From Alkalinema sp. FACHB-956 (GTDB lineage: Bacteria; Cyanobacteriota; Cyanobacteriia; Leptolyngbyales; Leptolyngbyaceae): a stretch of DNA of 64,000 nucleotides. Where the stretch lies: positions 248,001-312,000 of the forward strand of contig NZ_JACJRC010000003.1 in NCBI RefSeq assembly GCF_014697025.1. The letters run 5' to 3'. Positions 43,896-53,133 of the stretch are shown in pieces (the stretch's first letter is position 1; each line of letters opens with the position of its first letter). A program made the position numbers and the translations under genes. Under the pieces are notes generated by a model, which was given only the letters and a program-made list of their open reading frames with translations, made no database searches and had not been told where the DNA came from.

Positions 43896-46577
43896 TCAAA
43901 CCACGCTACGGACTAGAATCACTGTACAGTTCGATCGACGAGCGATCTCTTCAGGAATATTGCCGCTCATCACTTGCTGTAGCAATCCTTCCCTTGTTGC
44001 CCCTAGCATAATCACATCGCATTGATTTTTGTCGGCTAAATCAATAATTGCGTCCGACACCGAAGCCGCACAGACTGTCACCGGAATCACCACTGCGGAG
44101 GTTCGGTTCTTCAGATAGCTGGTCTCTTTATCTAGATTAGGGAACGACCCAATGGCTTGCTGGGGACGAGATACATAACACAGACGAATTTCCGGTTGTT
44201 CAGACAGTTTGACTAGAAAAGGTAGAAGCTGAATTGCATCATGGGAATTTCCACCCCCCGCAGTGGGGACGAGCCAACGATCGAAGGCAGGAACTTGGAA
44301 TTGTGAATTTTGCAGAGGAAACTTCACTAAGATAACGCGGCAAGAAGCCTGTCGAATAATCGTATCAACAACACTGCCAAAAATACGATCGGGCGCATCA
44401 GTAACTCCTTTCCAACCCATTAATACCATGTCAATGTGTTGAGTCTGAATCACTTCTAAGATCGCTTGGGATACATCATGGGTTACGCGAATTTGGGTGT
44501 GAATGGGAATTTGCCAGTCTCGGCGTAGTTGATTGGTTTGCTTGAGTAACCGGCGGCTGGTAGCCGTGGAAACCGCGGTTTCTGCGGGAGAGCGGAGACG
44601 ACTGACGGGAATCACCTGCAAACATTCCAACTCGTAACGGCGACTTTTCGCGATCGCGGCTGCCATTTGGAGGAGAGGCCCTGCGGTTTTGGGATTGGCG
44701 ATAGGAACGAGTAACCGCCCCTGACCCACAGCGGGATCGCGGGTTTGGTAGACCACGTAAGACGGTTCTGGTTGCGGGCCAACGGCTTCGGTTTTGCCGC
44801 TCAGGCGATCGGTTTCTGCCCGAATAATATCCGCGCGGGTAATGATGCCCACCAGTTTGTAGCGATCGACCACAGGTAAGCGACTGAGTTTATAGCGATC
44901 GAGCCAAAATAATACTTGAGGTAAGGGATCGTGGGGCCGCACCGTCACGGGCTGTACCGTCATAATTGTGCTTAAGGGCAGGGATTCCTCTAATTTTTGC
45001 TGATTGATTTTGGCTAAATCCGTTTGCGTTACGATTCCTACTAATTGGCCCTCATCCACCACGGGAAAGCCTCGATGGTGCGATCGGGCAAAGGCTTGGG
45101 TGGCTTCTGTGAGGGACATTTGACTGGATAATGTTTCCACTCGCCGCTGCATAATATCTGCCGCTGTCAGCCCCACCAATCGGGACTCCATTTGCTGGAG
45201 GGGTTTGAGATGAATGCCATTCCAAGCCAAAACATATTTATAAATAGAACCGCTAGAAATCGCTTCTGCCACTAGATAGGATGACACAGATGCAATCATC
45301 AACGGCAACACCAGATCGAAATCTGTGGTCATTTCAAAGACAATCACGATCGCGGTAATGGGGCCACGGGTCACTGCACTAAAAAAAGCTGCCATCCCTG
45401 CCAAGGCGAAGGTGGTGGTATAACTCACTCCACTGCCCACCCCCAAGGGAATGCCCAGGGTATTTTGGAGTCCTAGGGCTCCGTAGCTCACGAGGTACCC
45501 CAAGGCAGATCCGAGCACCAGGGAGGGAGCAAATAATCCGCCGGGTGCGCCGGAGCTAAAGGCAATGAGGGTGAGTGCAAATTTTGCGATAAAAATCAGC
45601 AGCAGCATTTGCCAACTCAATTCGCTGGTAATCCACACAGATTGCAAACTTGCGTTATTGCGCAGAATGGTGGGCAAGGTGGCGATGACGGCTCCGGATA
45701 TCAAACCCGCCAGACCAACGCGCCACGGGAGTCCTAACCGAAGACGACGATTCAAGCGGAGGCCGAGGAGCAGCCCCCGAATTAAGCCAATGCCCAGTAC
45801 CCCCGCGATCGCACCTAGGAGAATTAACAGCGGAATCGTGGAAACTGAAAAATAGGGATAGATATCCATTAAATTGGGTGTCAGGGGCAGTTCCTCTCCC
45901 CCGAGGACGCGGGACACCACCGCCCCAATGAAAGAGGCTAAAATGGCCGTCCCAAGGGTCAGTCCGGAAACATCTTGCAGCAATTCTTCAATAACAAATA
46001 AAACCCCTGCGATCGGAGCGTTGAATCCGGCAGCCAGTCCAGCGGCGGCTCCCGCTGCCAGCAATTGCCGACGGTGATCGGGGGAGGTGGGGAGCCATTG
46101 ACTCAGTTGTCCCGCGATCGCGGCTCCTATTTGCACGGTGGGGCCTTGGCGACCGAGGCTCAAGCCCGAGCCGAGGGAAATCAGAGTGCTAGCCAGTTTG
46201 ACTAGGGCCACTCGGGTATTCAGGGTGATGGGAATATAGCCCAAGGCGGCTTTGACCTGGGGGATGCCACTGCCAGCAGCTTCAGGGGCAAAGCGTTCGA
46301 TCGTGTAGCCTGCGAGAAATCCTCCAATTCCCCCAATTACGGGCAAGATCAGCCAGTCGGGATACAGGGTTGCCATTTGTAGCCGCCCGCTCCCCAGCCA
46401 ACCCACCCCTTGTTTGAGGCAAACTGCCGCCAGACCAGAAATCACCCCAATTAACCCCGCTTCCACGATCGCCATCTGGCGCGGACGAATCTTTTGCTGC
46501 AACCGATTCAGGTTAATCTGGTGCCAAGCTGATCGAAGGAGGTGGAATCGCGATCGGGGCTGGGGATCTACCATCAT
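43896..46577 (-). CDS. ClC-family chloride channel/transporter fused to CBS and Usp domains
   Basis: An 893-residue fusion. The ClC membrane part (about residues 30-450) has GSGIPQVKAAL, LGRQGPTVQIGA and FNAPIAGVLFVIEELL. Two CBS domains follow (about 470-590, AADIMQRRVETLSS and VGIVTQTDLAK; then STIMTVQPVTVRP and VGIITRADII). Two universal-stress-protein domains end the protein. The first Usp (about 620-745) keeps the ATP-binding G-2x-G-9x-G-S pattern; the second is degenerate. The residue at the gating-glutamate position of GREGP is Gln (codon CAA). ClC proteins move chloride; CBS and Usp domains usually sense adenine nucleotides. A GGAGGG site supports ATG 46577, although the frame is open to 46631. 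Convergent with nothing; the prohibitin gene lies downstream on the same strand. Confidence 0.93.
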   Translation of the reverse strand: MMVDPQPRSRFHLLRSAWHQINLNRLQQKIRPRQMAIVEAGLIGVISGLAAVCLKQGVGWLGSGRLQMATLYPDWLILPVIGGIGGFLAGYTIERFAPEAAGSGIPQVKAALGYIPITLNTRVALVKLASTLISLGSGLSLGRQGPTVQIGAAIAGQLSQWLPTSPDHRRQLLAAGAAAGLAAGFNAPIAGVLFVIEELLQDVSGLTLGTAILASFIGAVVSRVLGGEELPLTPNLMDIYPYFSVSTIPLLILLGAIAGVLGIGLIRGLLLGLRLNRRLRLGLPWRVGLAGLISGAVIATLPTILRNNASLQSVWITSELSWQMLLLIFIAKFALTLIAFSSGAPGGLFAPSLVLGSALGYLVSYGALGLQNTLGIPLGVGSGVSYTTTFALAGMAAFFSAVTRGPITAIVIVFEMTTDFDLVLPLMIASVSSYLVAEAISSGSIYKYVLAWNGIHLKPLQQMESRLVGLTAADIMQRRVETLSSQMSLTEATQAFARSHHRGFPVVDEGQLVGIVTQTDLAKINQQKLEESLPLSTIMTVQPVTVRPHDPLPQVLFWLDRYKLSRLPVVDRYKLVGIITRADIIRAETDRLSGKTEAVGPQPEPSYVVYQTRDPAVGQGRLLVPIANPKTAGPLLQMAAAIAKSRRYELECLQVIPVSRLRSPAETAVSTATSRRLLKQTNQLRRDWQIPIHTQIRVTHDVSQAILEVIQTQHIDMVLMGWKGVTDAPDRIFGSVVDTIIRQASCRVILVKFPLQNSQFQVPAFDRWLVPTAGGGNSHDAIQLLPFLVKLSEQPEIRLCYVSRPQQAIGSFPNLDKETSYLKNRTSAVVIPVTVCAASVSDAIIDLADKNQCDVIMLGATREGLLQQVMSGNIPEEIARRSNCTVILVRSVV

Positions 46578-46908
46578 GAACCCTCCAAATGGTGCCGGGA
46601 ATGTGTTCTTTATTGTCTCAGGACTCCTCAAAGCTGGACAAAAAAGTGGCTAGGCACTCTTCAATTACGGGTTCTACAAGATTCAGAAGTCAGACATAGC
46701 TGCAGAGAGATAGCTACCACCACCCACTAAAGCGACCAGTTTGTCCATTCATGCAGATTCTTCCAACAGAGCACTTATGACAGAACACTTATGACAGAAC
46801 ATCCATGGGTAGAGCCTAATAATCCAAGGTGTCAGAATAGTGGGTAGATTGTAGGTGGGGCAACCCGGCCTAGAAGATTGATTTGCCTGTTCTGAGGCTC
46901 CTCTACCT
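46578..46908. other. Divergent spacer before the kinase gene
   Basis: A 331 bp spacer between the divergent ClC and kinase genes. A 15 bp tandem duplication (ACTTATGACAGAACA) lies at about 46773-46803. No gene is seen. Confidence 0.5.
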
Positions 46909-48171
46909 ATGAAAAAACCCGTTGTTATTTGTATCGATGACGAACCAGCGGTTTTGGACAGTCTCAAAATCGAGTTACGCCGATCGATCGGTTCCCAATG
47001 CCTCGTGGAAACCGCCGAAGATGGCGCAGAAGCCCTCGAGCTACTCGAAGATCTCCAAAGTACCCAACATCCCATTGCCGTCATGATTGCCGACTACATC
47101 ATGCCGGGACTCAAAGGCGATGAACTCCTCCGCCTCGCCCATGCCCAATCCCCCCAAACCCTCAAAATTTTGCTGAGCGGCCAAGCTGATCTCGCTGCCG
47201 TCAGCCGCACGATCGAAGTCGCCCAACTCTACCGCTTCATCCTCAAGCCTTGGCATAGCGAAGACCTGACCCTCACCGTCCGCAAAGCCATTCAGAGTTA
47301 TCTCCAATCCCAACAGATCGAACAACAAACCCAAGAACTGCAAGACCTCTACAACCACGTCCTCCGCCTCAACGAGGGCCTCGAACAGCAAGTCCAAGAA
47401 CGCACCGCCCAACTTAACCACAGCCTGCAAGAACTGCAAATCCTTAGCCAACTCAAGGATGACTTTCTCCACGCCGTTTCCCATGACCTGCGCACCCCGC
47501 TGACTGGAATGCTGATGGTGCTGCGGCGCTTACAATCCCGTGAGGATCCGCTCGTCCTGCCCCGTAATGTTCTCGATCGCCTGGTAGAAGGGGGCAATCG
47601 TCAGCTAAAACTCCTGGAAACATTAGTTGAAGCCCACTTTAGCGAAATCCATGGCCTGCAACTGCGCCAGGAACCCCTCCAGGTCGATCGGTTTTTGCAA
47701 AGCATCGTCCAAGAGTTAGAAGCCCTTGTGCAAGCGCAACAGGGATACCTCATCCTCGACTTACCCGCACCCGTCCCTGAGGTAATCGCCGATGGCCTCC
47801 AGCTCCAGCGCGTCTTCGACAATTTGATTTCCAATGCGCTGAAATACAATGCCCCCGGCCTCACCATTCGCCTCAGTGCAACCGCCACCGAAGCCGGAGT
47901 CCTATTTTCAGTACAGGACGATGGGGTGGGGATGAGCCAGACGGAATGTGATTCGCTCTTTGAGCGCTACGCTCGGGGCGGCAATCGGGCCCAGCGATCG
48001 GTCGGCTTGGGGCTGGGTTTATTTCTCTGTCGCCAGATTATCCTAGCCCACGGCGGCCAGATTCAAGCCACCAGCCAACCGGGCCAAGGACTGCACGTTG
48101 AGTTTCTCCTACCGCACTACCCAGCGCTTCTGGAACGTCGATCGGGCCAGTTTATCCAGAGTCTTTCCTGA
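46909..48171 (+). CDS. Receiver–histidine kinase hybrid protein
   Basis: A 420-residue signalling protein with a reversed hybrid order. The N-terminal receiver (residues 1-125) has DDEP, phospho-acceptor Asp in IADYIMPG (~62), LLSG and Lys in ILKPW. A coiled coil follows (QQIEQQTQELQDLYNHV, then QVQERTAQLNHSLQELQ, ~130-175). HisKA carries the phospho-His in FLHAVSHDLRTPL (~193). The HATPase domain (about 285-405) has N box FDNLISNALKY, G1 DDGVGM and G2 GLGLGLFLC. No membrane or sensing domain is present, so it is cytoplasmic and its activity is probably controlled by phosphorylation of its own receiver by another kinase. Confidence 0.93.
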   Translation: MKKPVVICIDDEPAVLDSLKIELRRSIGSQCLVETAEDGAEALELLEDLQSTQHPIAVMIADYIMPGLKGDELLRLAHAQSPQTLKILLSGQADLAAVSRTIEVAQLYRFILKPWHSEDLTLTVRKAIQSYLQSQQIEQQTQELQDLYNHVLRLNEGLEQQVQERTAQLNHSLQELQILSQLKDDFLHAVSHDLRTPLTGMLMVLRRLQSREDPLVLPRNVLDRLVEGGNRQLKLLETLVEAHFSEIHGLQLRQEPLQVDRFLQSIVQELEALVQAQQGYLILDLPAPVPEVIADGLQLQRVFDNLISNALKYNAPGLTIRLSATATEAGVLFSVQDDGVGMSQTECDSLFERYARGGNRAQRSVGLGLGLFLCRQIILAHGGQIQATSQPGQGLHVEFLLPHYPALLERRSGQFIQSLS

Positions 48172-48339
48172 TCCCCATTGGCCTCTCGGTTGGGTTTACT
48201 CTTTTGGCTTTCCTATCGTCCAGTTTGCCTGCTAGAGTGGGTGCAGACCCAAGGATTATTTCGATCGAACAGAGTAGGTTGTTAGGATTGCGCATTTGGC
48301 CGATCGCAGCCTGCCAGTTCCTGCAAGTTGACTCTCCCT

Positions 48340-49431
48340 ATGCATAAGACTAGCGATTTACACGTTGTTGACACACGGGCACTCATGACTCCAGCCAAGC
48401 TGAAGGCTGAGTTTCCCATTACGGAAGCGGCGGCAGCTTTGGTGGCTGATACCCGCGATCGAATTCGGCAGATTCTACGGAAGGAAGACGATCGCCTCTT
48501 GGTGATCGTAGGGCCTTGCTCAATCCATGATGTGGGGGCAGCCCTGGAGTACGGAGAGAAACTACTCAAACTGCGGGAAGCCCTGGCAGACAAGCTAGAA
48601 ATTGTCATGCGGGTGTACTTTGAAAAGCCTCGCACGACAACGGGTTGGAAGGGCTTAATCAACGATCCCCATTTGGACGGCAGCTACGACATCAACACCG
48701 GGCTCCGCCTTGCCCGCAAGCTGATGCTGGATTTAGCAGATATGGGAATGCCCAGCGCCACGGAACTGCTCGATCCGATCATTCCTCAATACATCGCGGA
48801 TTTAATTTCCTGGAGTGCGATCGGGGCAAGAACTACCGAAAGCCAAACCCACCGGGAAATGTCCTCGGGCCTGTCCATGCCGGTGGGCTTCAAGAACGGC
48901 ACCGATGGCGGCTTCCACATTGCCATCAATGCGATTTTGTCCGCCAGCCATCCCCACCATTTCCTGGGCATTGATACGGAAGGGCGGGCCAGCATTGTGG
49001 CGACGACGGGTAACCCCGATTGTCACTTGGTGCTACGCGGCGGCAAGGATGGCCCCAACTACAGCGCCGAAGACTTGGCCAAGGCGGCGATCGAAATGGG
49101 GCGGCAGGGACTCGCGACCCGATCGATGGTGGATTGCAGCCACGGCAACAGCAGCAAGGATTACCGCAACCAACCGATCGTGCTGCAAAATCTGGCAGAA
49201 CAACTCAAGGCCGGGTCACCATACCTGATGGGCGTCATGGTTGAAAGCCATTTAGTGGAAGGCAACCAGTCCATTCCTAAGGACCTGAGCCAGATGACCT
49301 ATGGGCAAAGTATTACCGATGCCTGCGTGAACTTCGACACAACGGTGGAAATGCTACAGGCTTTAGCGGAGGCCGTTCCCAGTCCAGCGGTAACCAGTGC
49401 TCCAGTTCAGCCACAAACCTTAACGGTTTAA
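48340..49431 (+). CDS. 3-deoxy-7-phosphoheptulonate (DAHP) synthase, type I
   Basis: A 363-residue enzyme of the AroF/AroG/AroH family that condenses phosphoenolpyruvate and erythrose 4-phosphate, the first step of the shikimate pathway. Key motifs: LLVIVGPCSIHD, YFEKPRTTTGWKGLINDP, ELLDPIIPQY, WSAIGARTTESQTHREM, GFKNGTDG, LRGG, DCSHGNSSKD and GVMVESHLVEGNQ, which together hold the PEP, E4P and metal sites. The frame begins at a TTG 12 bases earlier; ATG 48340 is preferred. Which amino acid inhibits it cannot be predicted by eye. Confidence 0.96.
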   Translation: MHKTSDLHVVDTRALMTPAKLKAEFPITEAAAALVADTRDRIRQILRKEDDRLLVIVGPCSIHDVGAALEYGEKLLKLREALADKLEIVMRVYFEKPRTTTGWKGLINDPHLDGSYDINTGLRLARKLMLDLADMGMPSATELLDPIIPQYIADLISWSAIGARTTESQTHREMSSGLSMPVGFKNGTDGGFHIAINAILSASHPHHFLGIDTEGRASIVATTGNPDCHLVLRGGKDGPNYSAEDLAKAAIEMGRQGLATRSMVDCSHGNSSKDYRNQPIVLQNLAEQLKAGSPYLMGVMVESHLVEGNQSIPKDLSQMTYGQSITDACVNFDTTVEMLQALAEAVPSPAVTSAPVQPQTLTV

Positions 49432-49469
49432 TGCCATCCAATTTGATTTTTCATTCGTAATATACAGGG

Positions 49470-49503
49470 ACAGGGAGGCTCGATACACCTCCCTGTTTTG
49501 TTT
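49470..49503 (+). terminator. Intrinsic terminator after DAHP synthase
   Basis: ACAGGGAGG pairs with CCTCCCTGT (9 bp) and is followed by TTTTGTTT. Confidence 0.9.
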
Positions 49504-49623
49504 CAGGGCGATCGTCTGAAGCGATGGCTGGTTGCAATTGAGCCGATTCCGATCGTGCCCATTCCGATCTAACCGAGTCTAAGGGTGGCCGATCGCCCAT
49601 GGGTTTACCGAGGAAAATCAATT

Positions 49624-50361
49624 ATGGAGTTGAATCTAGTCGATTGGTTGCGCTTGCTGCATCCAATTTTGGCGGTCACAGTTGTGTTTCCGTTGTTGGG
49701 GATTGTCGTGAGTCGCGCGGTGCTGACCCGATCGCGCCGGTTGGGTTCCAGTGACGATCGCAAAAAAATTCCCGCTAACGTAGGCCCAGAGCATGTGCAA
49801 ACAGGGCAATGGCTAGCGATCGCGGTGATTGGCATTTATCTACTAGGCTGTGGGCGACCGATGGTGGCGTTCTGGCTCAAGCAGCAAACCCTGAGTCAAA
49901 TGCCGCTGCAAGGGTTACTGGTGCTGGTGACCTATGGGGTGACGCTGGGGGCTTTGTGGGGGATTTTGAGAGCAGGAAATCAACGGCTGTGGCGCTGGAC
50001 ATTTTCTGGGTTAACGGCGATCGGGTTGGTCGTGCTGGGCTGGCAGGAGGGCATTTTTCGGCGGGATAACGAGTGGTTGATTTCCCATTTTTATGCGGGG
50101 TTGGCGGCGACGCTGTTGATGGTATTCTCGTTGGCGATCGTGCCGGAAATCTACCGCGATCGCAGTCAAACCTGGCGAAGGCTACATATTGCAGCCAACA
50201 CTCTGGCGATGATTTTATTTATTGCCCAGGGCATTACCGGGACTCGCGATTTGCTAGAAATTCCCCTCAGTTGGCAGGAGTCTACGGTCTACGCCTGTGA
50301 TTTTGACAAAGCGTCACCGACCTATAAAACCTGTCCTCCGGTGCCGAAAGCGCCACAGTAA
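49624..50361 (+). CDS. DUF4079 membrane protein
   Basis: A 245-residue membrane protein with about six helices. The N-terminus LRLLHPILAVTVVFPLLGIVV and the following VGPEHVQTGQWLAIAVIGIYLLGCG are typical of the cyanobacterial DUF4079 family. A second half repeats the theme (FYAGLAATLLMVFSL, LHIAANTLAMILFIAQGITGTRDL). The conserved histidines (LHP, EHV, RLHIAANT) recall b561/ferric-reductase-like haem ligands, but haem binding is only a suggestion. ATG 49624 is preceded by GAGGA; the frame opens earlier at 49585. Function is unknown. Confidence 0.85.
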   Translation: MELNLVDWLRLLHPILAVTVVFPLLGIVVSRAVLTRSRRLGSSDDRKKIPANVGPEHVQTGQWLAIAVIGIYLLGCGRPMVAFWLKQQTLSQMPLQGLLVLVTYGVTLGALWGILRAGNQRLWRWTFSGLTAIGLVVLGWQEGIFRRDNEWLISHFYAGLAATLLMVFSLAIVPEIYRDRSQTWRRLHIAANTLAMILFIAQGITGTRDLLEIPLSWQESTVYACDFDKASPTYKTCPPVPKAPQ

Positions 50362-50471
50362 ATCGCTACAGTCAATCGCCAAATCGCTATAGTCAATCAC
50401 CCAGCCAATCGTCGCAATCAATCATTGTGGTAGGAAGCCAGACCCTACCGATGCCCGTTTTGCTTGACCCA

Positions 50472-51005
50472 CTAGACGGAGTGATGAGCTGTGCTGATTT
50501 TGTCGATCGCGCGCTGGGTGACGGCTTCCCAATCGACCTCTTCGCCATAGGGGGCATAGACGGAACTGCCGGTGGCGGGGTTATAAATGCGGCAAAAGAG
50601 AACTTGTTCGGTTTCACCGGCTTCGACAGAAATCGTAATCGGTTTGGTAAATGCGTCGATCGGGAGTTTTGATAATGTGTAGAGCAATCCTTTAGCGAAC
50701 ACAGTGTCCCAGCCAGATTGAATGATATACATGCGATCGGCGCGGATAAAGAGATTGACTTTCGAGTCAGATTTGCCGCGAAATTCTTTTTCTTCAAGTT
50801 CTAGTTTTTCAATAATTCCGGTGAGGGCGTGGTATTCGATCGGTTCGTGCTGGTTTTTTGCGCCATTCCAGAAATACCAGAGGCAATCGTTATATTTGCG
50901 ATTGGCGTAGATGTAGCGAGGTTTGGGTGGATGGCTGAATCCCAACGGTTGCCGCTGCGATCGCAGTTCATCCAGAATAGCTTTTAGAAGTTCGTTGGTA
51001 TCCAT
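50472..51005 (-). CDS. Conserved-looking hypothetical protein
   Basis: A 177-residue soluble protein with no family I recognise. It starts MDTNELLKAILDELRSQ (helical) and continues with aromatic-rich strands (YIYANRKYNDCLWYFWNG, LFIRADRMYIIQSGWDTVFAKG, ISVEAGETEQVLFCRIYNP). The ending is VDWEAVTQRAIDKISTA. The frame is open to an ATG at 51062, adding 19 residues; neither start has a strong ribosome binding site. Codon use and composition look like those of its neighbours, so I treat it as a real gene of unknown role. Confidence 0.65.
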   Translation of the reverse strand: MDTNELLKAILDELRSQRQPLGFSHPPKPRYIYANRKYNDCLWYFWNGAKNQHEPIEYHALTGIIEKLELEEKEFRGKSDSKVNLFIRADRMYIIQSGWDTVFAKGLLYTLSKLPIDAFTKPITISVEAGETEQVLFCRIYNPATGSSVYAPYGEEVDWEAVTQRAIDKISTAHHSV

Positions 51006-51147
51006 AGGCAAGGTGAGCGATCGCGCCAAATCATGAGCGCCAATCGTCCAATACAAAGACATCCAAATCGATTGTAGTCATAAAACAGATCCAAAAACAG
51101 AGCCCAATGAGCTACTTAGGGCGTATCCTAGGCACGTTGTTGGCTCA

Positions 51148-51510
51148 TCAACTAAAGAACTTCGCACTGTCCACCCCCCCTCCTTCGCGCAACGCATTTC
51201 GATAAAGCGGAACCATCTCCGTCGCAAACTCCTCCACCTCCGCAGGTTTTGCATAAATTCAACAACTTACATCCAACTGAATTGGATACAGTAACTCAAC
51301 GATCGCCTATAACTCCGTGAAACGAACTAACCGTTTCGTTAACACGACCAATCCATCGATATCACGCTCTGGGGGCATCTCCTCTCTTGCTGCCAATCCA
51401 TACAACACAACCAATTGCAAACGATCACGATAGTATTCCGGTAACTGATTACAACAAGCCTGTACTACAGAGACTACTGGCGACTCTCCTAAAACTGTCA
51501 TCGATCTCAT
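51148..51510 (-). pseudogene. Decayed nucleotidyltransferase (MNT-type) gene, two in-frame stops
   Basis: From ATG 51510 one frame reads a ~120-codon MNT-type minimal nucleotidyltransferase interrupted by TAG (51309-51307) and TGA (51261-51259), ending at TGA 51148. The N-terminal part has LQLVVLYGLAAREEMPPERD followed by IDGLVVL, the counterpart of the GS...DxD active site, with the serine replaced by Leu. The segment between the stops reads LLYPIQLDVSC. The last part reads EEFATEMVPLYRNALREGG, matching the usual C-terminus of these proteins. The overall length matches the intact family. This is a degraded toxin-antitoxin-type nucleotidyltransferase; I saw no HEPN partner beside it. Confidence 0.7.
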
Positions 51511-51735
51511 TACTAACTTCCTTACATACGGTTTGTCATATTTTGGATTTTATCAAGATCACAATCTCGATCGGATCAAAGCAACCGTGGACAGCCATCA
51601 GAGATGTCCACCTCAGCCAAGGACTAACCAAGAAAACCATTCCTTTTAGAAAACCCACCAAGAACAGTGACACAATCGCCTAGGGATCCATTATGCTAAG
51701 TTTTATTACGATCCCTAAGCCATCGAGAGAACACC

Positions 51736-52203
51736 ATGGAATTGCCAGAATCCCTCAAAACCTACAGCCAGTTTGGGCATCCCCTACTGATGTGGGTGCT
51801 CCTTGCCCTGACCGGGTACGCTCTCTACACGGGTCTCCAGTGGCGACGTGCCCGCAGCGCAGACGGCGACCTCAAAAAAGAACTGCTCAAAGGCAAATTC
51901 AACATTAAGCACCATCAAGCCGGTTCCATTCTGCTGGCCCTCATGGTTCTCGGCACGATCGGTGGCATGGCAGTCACCTATATCAACAACGGCAAACTCT
52001 TTGTAGGGCCACACTTGATTGCGGGGCTGGGGATGACTGGGTTGATCGCCACCTCCGCAGCCTTGGTTCCCTACATGCAGAAGGGCGCAGAATGGGCCAG
52101 AGTGTTTCACATCACCTTGAATACTGCGCTGGTGGGCTTATTTGCATGGCAAGCGGTGACCGGGATGGATATCGTCCAACGAATTATTAGTCGCATGGGT
52201 TAG
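51736..52203 (+). CDS. DUF4079 membrane protein (short form)
   Basis: A 155-residue membrane protein with four helices. The pattern FGHPLLMWVLLALTGYALYTG, KHHQAGSILLALMVLGTIGG, VGPHLIAGLGMTGLIATSA and FHITLNTALVGLFAWQAVTG is that of DUF4079, with conserved His in each helix pair. A second family member lies at 49.6 kb. Function is unknown; histidine placement would allow haem binding, but this is inference. Its stop codon lies within a 13 bp tandem duplication. Confidence 0.85.
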   Translation: MELPESLKTYSQFGHPLLMWVLLALTGYALYTGLQWRRARSADGDLKKELLKGKFNIKHHQAGSILLALMVLGTIGGMAVTYINNGKLFVGPHLIAGLGMTGLIATSAALVPYMQKGAEWARVFHITLNTALVGLFAWQAVTGMDIVQRIISRMG

Positions 52204-52212
52204 TCGCATGGG
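52187..52212 (+). repeat. 13-bp tandem duplication across a stop codon
   Basis: TTAGTCGCATGGG occurs twice (52187-52199 and 52200-52212). The TAG stop of the DUF4079 gene is the first part of the second copy. Confidence 0.9.
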
Positions 52213-52281
52213 CTAGAGTCGCGCAGGCTAGTCTTTTGTGGAGATCTCAATCAGAATCTCTCAAGAATTCTGTTGCAATGG

Positions 52282-52312
52282 CGGGGGATACTAACGGCTA
52301 TCCCCCGTTTTT
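52282..52312 (+). terminator. Intrinsic terminator after the second DUF4079 gene
   Basis: CGGGGGATA pairs with TATCCCCCG (9 bp, 8-base loop) followed by TTTTT. Confidence 0.9.
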
Positions 52313-52432
52313 CATGGTTGCCTAGACGGTCTAGCCCCGTGATCTGAAATCTCATCGCTTTGTAGCGCTTTGTCGCATCAAAGCCCGATCGCTCCTGTAC
52401 CCTAGAAAAGATTCCTCACTGAGACTGCGCCT

Positions 52433-52873
52433 GTGAACCTCAAAACGCCCTATCCCGCTGTTGATATCATCATTGAACTGATCGATCGTCCCGATCGTCC
52501 CATTATTTTGATCGAGCGGCATTATGAACCCCTGGGTTGGGCAATTCCCGGTGGTTTTATGGACTACGGCGAATCTGCAGAAACCACTGCTCGGCGGGAA
52601 GCCATGGAGGAAGTCGGTCTTGCAGTCGAACTGGTGGACTTGCTGGGTTTTTATTCCGATCCCAGCCGCGATCAACGGCAACATGTCGTCACCTTGGTTT
52701 ACATTGCAACCGCCACCGGGGAACCCAAAGCCGGAGATGACGCCAAAAATTCTGCGATCGTCCCAGTCCATCAAATTCCCAAGAACCTCTGCTTCGATCA
52801 CGATCTGGTTCTGCGGGATTATCTGAATTATCGCCACTACGGGATGCGCCCCCGTGTTAGTGAGTCTAGGTAA
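52433..52873 (+). CDS. Nudix hydrolase
   Basis: A 146-residue enzyme starting at GTG 52433. The Nudix box, GGFMDYGESAETTARREAME followed by EVGL (residues ~39-62), fits Gx5Ex7REUxEExGU fully. It hydrolyses a nucleoside diphosphate linked to another group; the substrate (for example ADP-ribose) cannot be read from the sequence, though the WAIPGGFMDYGE start is common in ADP-ribose-type enzymes. No clear ribosome binding site. Confidence 0.92.
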   Translation: MNLKTPYPAVDIIIELIDRPDRPIILIERHYEPLGWAIPGGFMDYGESAETTARREAMEEVGLAVELVDLLGFYSDPSRDQRQHVVTLVYIATATGEPKAGDDAKNSAIVPVHQIPKNLCFDHDLVLRDYLNYRHYGMRPRVSESR

Positions 52874-53133
52874 GCTATCCTGATGCGAAGAGACTGGCCG
52901 GGTAAGAGAAGCAAGGAGCATTGTTGCAAATCCCTGCCTGAGATTGTCCGCCGATCGTCCGATTTCGTCAGTCCTGGGATGCCCTGGAGCCGGATCTGCT
53001 TCGATCACCGGATGCCGCATCATGCGTAGCCACATGATTCAAGTAGTGGCAAGATACAATAAATCCAGCTAAAGTTCTCAATTGTCTGTTTTCAATCGTT
53101 CAATACTGATACGCCGCGAGGAGCATCGCACGC

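Noticed and set aside
52352-53035. 227-codon minus-strand frame over the Nudix gene
   Set aside because: The Nudix box on the other strand is unambiguous; the antisense frame has no motif.
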